Part shown: positions 53,527 to 63,410 of the stretch, one piece after another
Numbering within the stretch: the first letter of the stretch is position 1
Layout of the letters: each line of letters starts with the position of its first letter
Assembly (NCBI GenBank): GCA_958510825.1
Contig: OY294050.1
Span: forward strand, 11,323,340-11,387,339
Length of the DNA stretch: 64,000 nucleotides
DNA from: Brachypterus glaber
Lineage: Eukaryota; Arthropoda; Insecta; Coleoptera; Kateretidae
Direction: 5' to 3'
The notes under the pieces: generated by a model
Told to the model about the DNA's origin: nothing
The model's database searches: none
What the model saw: the letters and a program-made list of their open reading frames with translations, nothing else
Program-made: the position numbers and the translations under genes

Positions 53527-54290
53527 AACTAATGTGAATTATTTTGACAAGTAATGTCATAGTAATATTTGACAAATAAATGTCAAAGAGACCTTGATAA
53601 AGTTCAATATAATCTGTAACATTTTTAGGTGTAAGCGTTTATTATGAAAACGATGGTATTATGCAGGAGAGTTTCAATCATGGCGTTTTCCCGGTAAAAT
53701 GCATTGCCAATCCTAAAAATTTTGATGTTTAATTTAAAAAGGGACTCTATGGTGATATAATGATGTTTAATTTTCTTATTAGGTTGGAAATATACTATTA
53801 TTTATAAAGAAATTCAATCTGCTTAGCGAGAGAATTTTTGAAAACCGATATTACATTCATTTACTTATAATTATAAGGTTTACATACCATAAGACAAAAA
53901 GATGGACAGACAGATAGACATTTTTTTACTCTTTACACTTACCACCTCTAACTAGAATAGTTGTGCTCTTTTCCACACCACCCAGGAGGTAAAGCACTAG
54001 GTGCGTTACGGTTAACGTGCCGTTCCCCAGTGAGAAAACCTCAGTTCCCCTATGAGGATCCCTCAGTAGGCCTATACACGTGGAGTATAATCTCGTCAGG
54101 CGACAATTTAACATACACTATATATACCTAACCCTTGTATGACAACTGCCCACTTTGTAAGTTCGGTCTCACCGATGTCAGGGTTGGTACTACTCTCTCT
54201 TTCGAGATACCTGGCGTGTATGGGAAAAAGTCGACCATCCAGAGAGAACACCTCAAATGTCCGTCTGTTCCTTTGTCTTTTGTTCGCGGT
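53527..54290. other. Probable retroelement-derived, less AT-rich stretch
   Basis: The left part (53527-53640) is the 5' side of the transposase remnant. From about 53935 the composition becomes more balanced and short ORFs occur on both strands, none recognisable. With the repeats just after it, this may be the 3' part of a non-LTR retrotransposon, but I could not find a diagnostic motif. Confidence 0.35.
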
Positions 54291-54450
54291 TATCCTTTCC
54301 CCCTTGAGGGAATTTTTGCGGATATTGACAACCTGTGGGAGTAACCCTACCTATCCATTCCCCCTTGAGGGAATTATTGCTGATATTGACTACGGGTTCG
54401 TGTAACCTTGCCTATCCATTCCCCCTTAAGGGAATTGGTGCGGATTTTGG
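54291..54450 (+). repeat. 61-bp tandem repeat (TATCCATTCCCCCTTGAGGG)x2.6
   Basis: Units begin at 54291, 54352 and 54413 and share TATCCWTTCCCCCTTGAGGG, AATT.TTGCKGATATTGAC and a GTAACCYTRCC end. The third is partial. Confidence 0.8.
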
Positions 54451-54569
54451 CTATTTAACTATATACTAAATTAAACCTAGGGGAAACTATGCCAACAACC
54501 CGGGTTTGTTTCCCGGGTGGGGGAAATTGGCTTGGCTTGAATGGAAAGAAAAAACCTTAACCTTAAAAA

Positions 54570-55550
54570 AACTTACTGTTACTAGCTGTCAATTTTACCT
54601 TAAGGAACCTTACAAGTTCTGATTACACTGTCTGTAAAAGTTGTCCTTCAAAGATCTAAAAAATAAAATAACACATTATACATAAAAATTAAAACTTTAA
54701 TTAAATCCTTCTTTCTGATATATCTGAAATAAATAATATTTACATATTAGTATTAGTCTACCCCAGGTTATTCTACACGCCCCATGCTACCTTAAAAAAC
54801 ATACTATGTTATTATATTAAGGATATTATCCTTAATGTTTATATTTATAGGCCTATAAACTTCCAAAAAACCTACAGTTAATATACCTAGCGTATTTTTG
54901 CATAAAACAATATGTAACTATCCTATAATTTTAATCTGATTGTAGATTAAAATTGTATTTGTACCTGTAAAAAAAATAAATACCTGAAAAAAATATAACC
55001 AACGAAAATATCCTATAAAACATATCAAAAAAAATACATAAAATAATAACATTATAAATAAAAAACACTTATATCCTGAAAAAAATATCAAAATATAACC
55101 AAAATTATTATAAACAATATCCTTAACAATTAAAAAATATTAATATACCTAGTAAACTTTCAAATAAAAACTTATATTACATTATAATGTAATTAATACC
55201 TGAAAAAAAAAAATAAATGTTTAGAATATTTAACCTAAGAACACTTTTTTTTCAAAAAATACCTAATGCACAATATAGGCTATATATTATATAGCATTAT
55301 CTGAAAAAAAGAAAATAATAAAACCAACATTGTATAATATAGTTCTTCATTATGGGGTTTCTATAGAACATAGAACCTTATCATTTTAACCCAGTGATAA
55401 AAGGCATAATATAAAGAAATAAAATACCTGAAATAAAAGATAATACCTGAAAAAAAAATATATAAAAAAATATATCTGTGTAAAATAAGAACACAAACAA
55501 CACATTAATAAGAACAATGTTCTTTTTTGATTAAACTGTAAAAAAATATT
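54570..55550. other. AT-rich stretch with recurrent TACCTGAAAAAAA motif
   Basis: ATACCTGAAAAAAATA-like segments recur at about 54961, 54982, 55196, 55426 and 55445 among low-complexity AT sequence, with variants at 55075 and 55298. No coding sequence. It could be decayed tandem repeats. Confidence 0.45.
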
Positions 55551-55555
55551 TATAA

Positions 55556-55788
55556 CACCGAGGTGACTTCTGACGGGGTAGGATGACTTCGGACACTTTT
55601 TCTCAAAATCTTCTGAACCAAAGCACGTGTGTAAAAGTTGTGGGGTTGTGTGCTCAAGTTGTGGGGTTTATTTCCACAACTTTTACACACAAACGCACCA
55701 CTTTTACACACGTGCTTTGGTTCAGAAGATTTTGCGAAAAAATGTCCGAAGTCACCTACTCCGTCCGAAGTCACCTCAGTTAATGGTA
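55556..55788. mobile_element. CCGTCAACTGGGG palindromic MITE, copy 3
   Basis: The ends are diverged (ACACCGAGGTGACTTCTGAC / GTCCGAAGTCACCTCAGTTA), but the CCAAAGCACGTGTGTAAAAG core and its inverse are well kept. A duplicated CAAGTTGTGGGGTT-type segment lengthens the loop. Confidence 0.8.
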
Positions 55789-55995
55789 CCTGTAAAAAAT
55801 ATTATTATATTAGGCTCTATACTCTTGGCGGTTTTAGATTCCAAACTATTTTGCTTTTGTGCCTTATATTAACTGTGCCTTTGGGCACAACTCTTCTATT
55901 AGCACTACTTCCACTTCCGTTGTTTTCATTGCAGTTAAAAACAAACTCACAGATCTTGCCTATATCCTATAACATATTAGTGTTAATTACCTAGG

Positions 55996-56868
55996 GTCCA
56001 GTCAAATAATAAATTTAAATTGCGATAAATGTACACGGGCTGATATTTTAAAGGGTAGTAGTGGATGGTAACAGAATACATCTGTTAGTTTTTCACTGGA
56101 TGATTTGCGTAAGGGGTGTCCGATATCTTGAATTTTAGGGGTGAGTTGCTTAATATGCATCTAGCGATAAAAATGCATATAACCAATTTTGTTAAGGAGG
56201 AAATTTCCAACAATTTTTATTGGGATCATTTTTTTAATATATTAATAACAATGGTTAATTTAAAAATAGTCATGTTGGAGGTGGAATTGGTTTTTTCCAT
56301 TTTTCGGCCAAATTATTCTACGGACGATATGAGCAAACTTGTAGCTCCCGAAATTCTCTTTAAGTTTCATATACTATTAATTTTCATAGGTACTTTGGTA
56401 CGGTTACAGAGGGCGCAACCGCCCACTGTAACCGCAACAAAATACTTATGAAAAAGCATAACATATAATACTTCAAGAGCTACAAGTTTGCTCATAACCA
56501 CTTTTATCCTTCGATGAATAATTTGGCTGAAAAATCGAAAAAAAAAACAATTTCACCCCCAACATGGCCATTTTTAAATATTTATAACTCGATTGTTATT
56601 AATATAATAAAAAAAATATCTAAACAAAAATTGTTGGAAATTTTCTACTTAACAAAATTAGTTATATGCATTTTTATCGTAAGATGCATATTTAGCGAGA
56701 TAACCGCACTCACCCCTAAAATTTAAGATAGCGGACATCCCTTACGCAAATCACCCGGTGAAAAACTAACAGGAGTGTTCTGCTACTATGCACTACTACC
56801 CATTAAAGTATCAGCCCATGTACATTTATTGCAATTTAACATAGGAATTTTTCGTTATTTGACTGGAC
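55996..56868. mobile_element. 873-bp palindromic element with arms of about 400 bp
   Basis: The ends GTCCAGTCAAATAA and TTATTTGACTGGAC flank imperfect inverse arms. Those share TGTACACGGGCTGATA, CTGTTAGTTTTTCACYGG, GATTTGCGTAAGGGRTGTCC and GAGCAAACTTGTAGCTC. The centre (56385-56440) has a smaller palindrome, GGTTACAGAGGGCGCAACCG. Short ORFs run through both arms but are symmetric artefacts. No transposase. It is the longest-armed element in the window. Confidence 0.75.
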
Positions 56869-57139
56869 TACTAGGTTTTCTTACCTGTCTTGTCTCTGTT
56901 TATATGACTGACTTCTCCAGCTTATGTAGTTCTGTAACAAAAAGATTTAGTTTAAAAAAATTACCTCAAAATAACAGAGATCAAAGTTAAATAACAGTTT
57001 AAATAAAATAACTTAATAAGTTATTAATACGTTTTTGGACGTTAAATCAGCATCGGACTGGCGGCTGTAGGACATAACGAGTTCTCGGATGGGATTTTTT
57101 TTGATCAAAATCGGGCCTAATATTGGTCGCATAACAAAA

Positions 57140-57410
57140 ATTCGTTTTTATAGGTTTTTATTTTTTTAAGTACTTTTTCGAAAAAGAGTAATATGAAACT
57201 AATCCGTATTTAATATAAGAATTTAACAGCGGCCATATTTAAAAGTTCACAAAAAATGTATGAGGTGGACTCCGTGAGCTATATAAATCTATTATTTGCC
57301 GCAATTATACATGAGACTAATAGAATTCTATAGTGCACGGATCCGCCAGTAGTGTCATCTCGTGAAAAAATTAATTTAAAAATAAACTTTTAAATATAGC
57401 CGCCGTTAAA
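57140..57410. repeat. Decayed inverted repeat
   Basis: AAATTTAACAGCGGCCATATTTAAAAGTTC-type sequence near 57224-57248 is mirrored by AACTTTTAAATATAGCCGCC at about 57387-57406. Nothing coding between them. Confidence 0.45.
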
Positions 57411-57554
57411 GGCTTAGTTTACACCATGGGTACTATATTTTAAGTCCAGATACTTTTTATCTACCTATCTCTGTTTACAAAATGCTATAAACAGAGATAG
57501 GTAGAAAAAAAGTACCTGAACTTAAAATATAGAACCCATGGTGTAACCTAAGCC
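57411..57554. mobile_element. 144-bp near-perfect palindrome
   Basis: GGCTTAGTTTACACCATGGG, TACTATATTTTAAGTCCAGA and CTACCTATCTCTGTTTA are mirrored around a loop of about 10 bp at 57478-57488. A separate small hairpin AAAGTGCAC..GTGCACTTT follows at 57556-57579. Confidence 0.8.
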
Positions 57555-57579
57555 AAAGTGCACATAATAGTGCACTTTG

Positions 57580-57870
57580 GGAACGTTTAAGTATTACGTA
57601 ACGCAAATTGTACTAAAATTCATACACTTCATACCCCGGTTCTCGCGTTATGTAAGGCAGTAGATATTTCATAGAATAGAATAGAATAGAATAGATTATA
57701 TTTATTTGTCATACTGCCATTATAAAAATAGATGTGACTACCCCCCTAACACACCCCCTATTTGGGGGGGGGGTTAGCCAAAATATGAAATCTCTATAAC
57801 GTATAATAACGCGAGAACCGGGGTATGAAGTGTATGAATTTTGTTAAAATTTGCGTTAAAATTTAATAAT
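57580..57870. repeat. GGAACGTTTAAGTATTACGTAACGC element, diverged copy
   Basis: It starts like the 58012 element and holds inverse copies of TTCATACACTTCATACCCCG and CGCGAGAACCGGGGTATGAA around a poly-C / poly-G core (57741-57773). A TAGAA pentanucleotide run is at 57671-57694. The AGCCAAAATATGAAATCTCT segment is shared with 7.4 kb and 18.4 kb. Confidence 0.6.
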
Positions 57871-58011
57871 AATGAAAATTCTAATCCAAAATAACAAAGC
57901 CACACAAAAAAAGGTCTGGATTTTTTTTATTCCTATGTATTTTGAGGCACCTCATCCAATTAGTTTTGTAGATAACCTCAAAAAACCTTATTTTCGAGTA
58001 AAACGAGCATA

Positions 58012-58167
58012 AGGGAACGTTCAAGTATTACGTACGCTCCTAGGGGGGGGGGGGGGGTCATTTTGGAGTGTTACGCCCATGTTAATGGTATATGAAAATA
58101 GCGTTACAGGGGGGGGGGGTGTCCAAAATGATCAAAATTTGCGTTACGTAATACTTGAACGTTCCCT
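58012..58167. mobile_element. 156-bp MITE with AGGGAACGTTCAAGTATTACGTA ends and G runs
   Basis: The ends AGGGAACGTTCAAGTATTAC and the inverse GTAATACTTGAACGTTCCCT are perfect. Two uninterrupted G runs of 10 or more lie at about 58043-58057 and 58109-58120. Related ends occur at 17250-17301. Confidence 0.8.
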
Positions 58168-58319
58168 AACATTTTTTGAGTTTAACTCCAAAACTAATCG
58201 GATGAGTTGCTATTTTGACCTCAAATTCGGGTTCAGCTCCATAAAATACACGGTAATACAGTGGTCTCCAAAAAAACACTTGACATTTTTTTTTGTGTGG
58301 CTGTGTAATTAAAAATTGT

Positions 58320-59400
58320 TCAAAATTGTTTTAAAATTACTTACATTTACTCGCAGTTTTAAAATTATTCCTAAATACACTATAGTATTATAAAAAAAAA
58401 CACACAAAACATACACTAATACTGTTTAGAATAAAAAACAAACAACGATCCACTTTATTCGGCAAACTGTAATGAAATGACTAAAATATTTAGTTTACAA
58501 TGGCACTTGTTAAAAAATTACATAACATTATCATATGAGTCAGGAATATCGTTGCCGATTTTATTATAATAAACTTTAGAAAGTTTTGTGCAATGATACC
58601 GCTCAAAATGGGGCCCACTTGGGCATGCTCAGCTGCAGCTTAATTTCGATATTTCAGCTGTCGTAAATTGCCCCTCCCCATTTAATAATTTTCCCTTCCC
58701 CAAAGTTACTCATAATTGCTCTAAGTTAAAAAATATTTATCTTAATAACACTGGTCTACAAAAAAAGAAAAAAAATCTTCTCCAAAGACCAAAACCTATC
58801 ATGCGTTAAGTATTTTTGTGTGCTGATGAATCCGAAAAAGTTTACTTTTTTAGGCACGTATAACCAATGTCTAATAAAAACCGGGATTTACTCGAAATCT
58901 ACGCGGTAGAAAGTTTTTTAAATTGAAAATTCGGTTTCAGCAAAAATACTTAAGACATGATAGGTTTAGTCCTTGAAGAAGATTTTTTTTTGTAGACCAG
59001 TGTAATCAAAATTACTTACACTCGCGGTTGAAAAATTATTCCTAAGTAGTCCGACAAGCCATATATAGTTAGTGTAAAAACACAAAACATACACTAATAA
59101 CGTTCAGAACTAAAAACACAAGAAAAAACACGGAACGATCCACTTCATTCGGCAGACTATAATGAAATGAACAAGATTAAATTTAGAATGCCTTTTTTTT
59201 AAAAATTACATAACATTATCATAAATACAGAAATACGGTTGCCAAATCTATTTTTTTTTCGAGCGTTTTAAGTTCTTTATTGTTAGTGGCACCTCCCCAA
59301 AATAGGGGCCCACTTGGGCAGATTAATTTTGAGATTTCAGCTGTCGTAACACCCCCCACCGCCATTTAAAAATTTTCCGCGCCTCAAAGACTTATACAGC
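58320..59400 (-). repeat. Tandem duplication of about 330-bp segments with donor-like sites
   Basis: Copy A, about 58340-58700, and copy B, about 59010-59370, run in the same orientation. They share ACTCGC(A/G)GTT, AAAATTATTCCTAA, CACAAAACATACACTAATA, AACGATCCACTT.ATTCGGCA, AAAATTACATAACATTATCA, GGGGCCCACTTGGGCA and ATTTCAGCTGTCGTAA. On the minus strand both copies reach CGCGAGT or TGCGAGT followed within a few bases by GTAAGTAATT. They could therefore be duplicated promoter plus first-exon units of an unseen gene, or a non-coding duplication. Confidence 0.55.
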
Positions 59401-59468
59401 ACTTTTACCACTATACACCACCCTGCTTAAAATTACGGGTCTGGGCGGGTATAAATGGTGCATAAACC

Positions 59469-59881
59469 CAAGGGCGTAGATGAGGGGGGTAATGGGGATA
59501 ATTACCCCCCCCATAGGCGAGGGCGCCAATTTTGTTTGCAGGGCGCCAAGTTTGGTAGAAACCGTCAGGGACACAGTTTTTTTTCTTGTTGGTATTTTTT
59601 TGGGCGCCAAGTTTGGTAGAAACCGTCAGGGACAAAGCTTTTGTCTTAGGGTATTTTTTTGGGCGCCGTCATTTTTTTGTAGGGGCGCCACGTTTGGTAG
59701 AAACCGTCAGGGACAACGCTTTTTTTCTTGTGGTATTTTTTGGGGGGCATTTTTTTTTGTAGGCGCACAAAGCTTTATTTTAGGGTGTTTTTTCTTTTGC
59801 TAGAGGCGCCAAATTTGAGGCTTGAAAGGCCGGCCCTGGGTATTACACCCCCCCATAGAAGAAAAAGATCTACGCCCTTGA
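59469..59881. mobile_element. CAAGGGCGTAGAT element carrying a tandem array of GGGCGCCAAGTTTGGTAG units
   Basis: The outer ends CAAGGGCGTAGATGA and ATCTACGCCCTTG are inverse. Within them, 61-80-bp units (GGGCGCCAAGTTTGGTAGAA, ACCGTCAGGGACAAAGC, T-rich tail) repeat about 3.5 times from 59540 to 59800 and end at a hAT-style GGCCGGCCCTG (59830-59840). The same unit occurs once in the element at 44697-44892. It therefore appears to be a GGGCGC hAT-like element, internally amplified, sitting in another element. Confidence 0.6.
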
Positions 59882-60233
59882 AACTATGAAAATATATACT
59901 TTAAACAAAATGGAAGTAACAGAAAGAAAGACTTTAAGAGCAATTACAAGAACGAGGAACCCCATGAACCCATTACACAATCCGTCCAACAACCTTTTAT
60001 ATGAGAAAACTGGTGTAGAAACTATTGGTAACAAGACAAAGAAAAAAGTTTAGTGAAAACAACGGAAATATTGATAAGAATAGAACAGTACTAACTATAC
60101 ACAAATAGTTCAAAGAGACGACACCCTTCTCTACCACTCTATCAGTCCTTATATTAGTTCAATGAACACTCTTACATTATTTATTATTATTATTCTGTAT
60201 CATATTATGTAATTATTATAAAAATTGTATATC

Positions 60234-60638
60234 TTAATGTATTGTATTGTCTGAAAAAACAACATTATTCCAGAAATAATTTCTTCCCAAATGATCCAGA
60301 GCGAAACCCACTCTTTGCTCTTTATGATTATTTAAAAGAAGTTGCTTGCGAGCCTCATAACAATTTTTTAGCTCAGAATCTTTGATCCACCGAGTAGTTC
60401 TGTGGGAAGCCGGGAAATTACTTTGTTGCATGGCATCTCTTGCATTATCAAGTGAATTTTCTCTTAGATAGTTAACTAGCTGCTCATCATCTTCATCACC
60501 ACTACCTTTTCTTCTACCTGAACCCACAGCCCTGCATATAGTACCTTCAGCCAGCCAGGTTGTTCTAATTCTTTTAATTGTTCTTTCACTTACACCAAAC
60601 TCTAAAGCTAAATCCAAGACAATTCGGCTATTTTCCAT
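60234..60638 (-). pseudogene. Tc1/mariner-type transposase, 3'-truncated
   Basis: From 60638 the minus strand reads MENSRIVLDLALEFGVSERT, a helix-turn-helix, then a basic GSGRRKGSG linker, LVNYLRENSLDNARDAMQQS and NNHKEQRVGFALDH. It ends at WNNVVFSDNTIH. The D in VVFSD is where the first catalytic aspartate sits in this superfamily; the second D and the D/E are absent because the sequence ends in AT-rich DNA. The frame is open upstream of this Met (KLRNATN), so the true start may lie further 5'. Non-functional. Confidence 0.82.
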
Positions 60639-61092
60639 ATTAGTTGCATTTCTTAATTTAATGTTTTCATTTAAAATATACCAGAATAAAATTATATTTT
60701 GTCAATATGGCAGTAGTTTTTTTTTTGACACTATTAAAATGTCACCTTACTTTAAATTTAATCTATAGGCATAAAAATAAACTGGGCAATTTTTTTGGCG
60801 ATTTCTGTATCTAAATTAGAACCTGCGATGAGTATTTTATAAAATGCGTAGAAAATTATATATTTTAATTAAAGCTTGTTATCGTTATATTAATAATTGT
60901 TTTGTATTCGACAAAATATAGTACACTATCAAAATTTAAATCTAACATCATAAATAATGAGTCCGTTAATATTAAAAGGGGTATAAAGATATGGGTAAAT
61001 AGAAATATTTCCAAATTTATAATCCAGACTTAATTTTAAATTCAGGCAGTTAGTGCTCCCACCCTTATAAACTTTTTAAAAAATATTTATGT

Positions 61093-61884
61093 TTTGCTGT
61101 GAAACTGGCACCGACTTATTTTTTATTTTTTACTTTTTAGAGACAGAAAAGTCTGTTCAACTGGCACCGACTTATTTTTTATTTTTTACTTTTTAGAGAC
61201 AGAAAAGTCTGTTCATTTTTTTTTTGGTAAAAGTTTTATTTTTTACTTTTGAGAGACACTGAACTTGTAGATTTGTAACGTCATCTAAGCTAAATTATAG
61301 TTGTCCTTCCATCTCGGCAAGCTGCTGACGTCACAACGCACTATTGTTGCGTTGTGAAGTCATTATCTTAAAGATAAATTTCTAAAAAATAAATTTAGTA
61401 GTATTTTAAACGAAATACTAAAGAAAATCTTTGTTAAACTTTAAGCATTAAGTAATAATCAAATAATACCTTATGGTATAATCACAAATTTTATAATTTT
61501 CTCTTGGTATTTTAATATTACAGGTCCACACAATCAAGTTTAAAAGATTTTTAGCCTGCGGTAATATTTAAGTGACCCCTTAATCAAGTTATCCGGCTTA
61601 TCCGAGTTATCCGATCATTTTCTAAAAATTTGGTTGGTTTTAGAACCAAATTAAGCCGGTTTTAAGTGAAATTGCGATTAGATTTATCTTAATTATCTAG
61701 CTTACCCGTCATTATCCGAGCGTCAAATTAAAACGGGACCACCTCATGAATGTCCTCTTTAAGTTGCAAAAGGTTTCATCAAATTCCGTTTATCCGTTCC
61801 AAAGTTATGCGGGAACAAACATTAAAAAAAACAAAGTCACATATGGAATTGATAACCTCCTCCTTTTTGGAAGTCGGTTAAAAA
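61093..61884 (-). mobile_element. AACCGACTTCC-type element, copy 2
   Basis: Inverse copy of 5005-5763, ending in …TTTTGGAAGTCGGTTAAAAA. A 56-bp internal segment (ACTGGCACCGACTTATTTTT…GTCTGTTCA) is tandemly doubled at 61104-61215. It lacks the extra palindromic right end seen in copy 1. Confidence 0.75.
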
Positions 61885-62477
61885 TGCGTGAAATTATCGA
61901 GTATAGTTTAAAAATGATTTTAATATATAGGAATATTATGTAAAAGACATTTGAATTTTATGCAAATTTGGGGTAAGTGGAAGAAGTGAGGCTTGAAAAG
62001 ACCAAATCCATCATAGTTAAAGTGTAAGAATACAATATGGCAGTACTTATAGGCTATTTTCCAGCCGGGAAAAACCGATTTTAATACATAATGTGTCACA
62101 TAAAATTATATCAACCTATGTGTGTATATTTATATGTATAGTGGACTGGGCGATAAAATTGTGCCTTTTATATATTATAGATCTATAGATCATATATTCT
62201 TTCGAAAATAACCCCATAAAAATACTGTAAGCTCTCCCAGAGGTTGATAGGAAATCACTTTAGTATAAAAGCAAATTTATTTCGGCCAGTTTATGCGTTG
62301 AAAGGGACTCTAACATTGCGCAAAGCATTTTCATAAATTTTCCCTCTGTTTGAATATACTTATAGGTACATACCAAGAGACAGAATTCTAAAATAAAATA
62401 CCTTATTTATGACCGTTAATATCTATAAAACACACCACGAAAAAAGAAAAATATTGTCGTCAAAAAGAATATGTTTT
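61885..62477. other. Intergenic, no features recognised
   Basis: AT-rich sequence without an ORF or repeat family that I can place. Confidence 0.4.
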
Positions 62478-62752
62478 CCTACGACCTAGTTAGTAGTTAG
62501 TTCCTATTTTCCACCCTTTGCCTATGAAAACTGTTGGGAAGTGACAATCAGCTGATTTTAAATATCTGCTGTCAAAAAATTAGTAAACGTCAAACACATA
62601 ACCTCAAATTGACAAACTAATTTTAAGATAATTTTTGCGTTTTTTTATGTTTAGGTGTTAGGTCGTAGGAAAAACAGTATAGGCATCTCGACGCAAATCA
62701 TTTTCACGGCACTTCGAGCACTGAAAACTAGGTTCTCGTACTCGGTGCGTAA
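62478..62752 (-). repeat. ACGCACCGAGTA / TAGGTCGTAGGAAAA repeat, copy 2
   Basis: Inverse relative of 40437-40655, about 60 bp longer. TTTTTCCTACGACCTAGTTA-type ends occur near 62478 and again as GTTAGGTCGTAGGAAAAACA at 62659-62680, so this copy may be composite. It directly abuts the CCGTCAACTGGGG element. Confidence 0.6.
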
Positions 62753-62754
62753 TA

Positions 62755-62989
62755 TACCGTTAACTAGGTTGACTTCGGACGGTGTGGGTGACTTCAGACA
62801 CTTTTTCCAAAAACTCTCTCAAAGAACGAGTGCACAATTTGTGGGGTTTTGTGCACAGGTGGTGGGGTTCAGTTCCACAACTTGTGCACATAACCCCACA
62901 ACTTTTGCACACGTGCTTTGGTTCAGAGATTTTTGCGGAAAAGTGTCCGAAGTCACCCACACCGTCCGAAGTCACCCCAGTTGACGGTA
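62755..62989. mobile_element. CCGTCAACTGGGG palindromic MITE, copy 4
   Basis: It runs from TACCGTTAACTAGGTTGACT to GTGACTTCGG..GTTGACGGTA inverse. The inner TTGTGGGGTT repeats are as in copy 3. Confidence 0.8.
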
Positions 62990-63410
62990 CTCAAAAAAAT
63001 TATTTTTGGTTCCTTGTACTAATCAACTCTGTACGATGACTGGAACTTATAAAAACTCCAACTTATTACTCGAATATAACGTAACGTATAAACTAATGGG
63101 AATAGTTAATTGGAGTTTGTATATGTTATCATTCATCATATACAAAGGTAATTAGTGCAAGAAACCGAAAATGGATTTTTTTGAGATACGATGTTTCGTA
63201 ATTTACAGGGCGATACACTATTTTTTACACGATTTGCAATTTTTTTATCTACGGAAATATATTTAAACCCTTAAGCAATATATTGTTCTGTGATGTTTTC
63301 TAGTAGAGCGTAGAAGAAATACCTAAAATTATTTTATTATTATTTTTTATATTTTTGTGATTTTCATAAATATGAATATGCGCCTTCGCCAAAATTGCAT
63401 ATTTACGAAT
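62990..63410. other. Intergenic, no features recognised
   Basis: AT-rich sequence between two elements; nothing coding. Confidence 0.4.

Noticed and set aside
55550..55994. Overlapping ORFs on both strands
   Set aside because: They run through a palindromic MITE; similar readings appear at the other copies (5982, 29248, 62655), so they are repeat artefacts.
59392..59803. Overlapping ORFs of 72-107 codons
   Set aside because: All are readings of the GGGCGCC tandem units in several frames on both strands.
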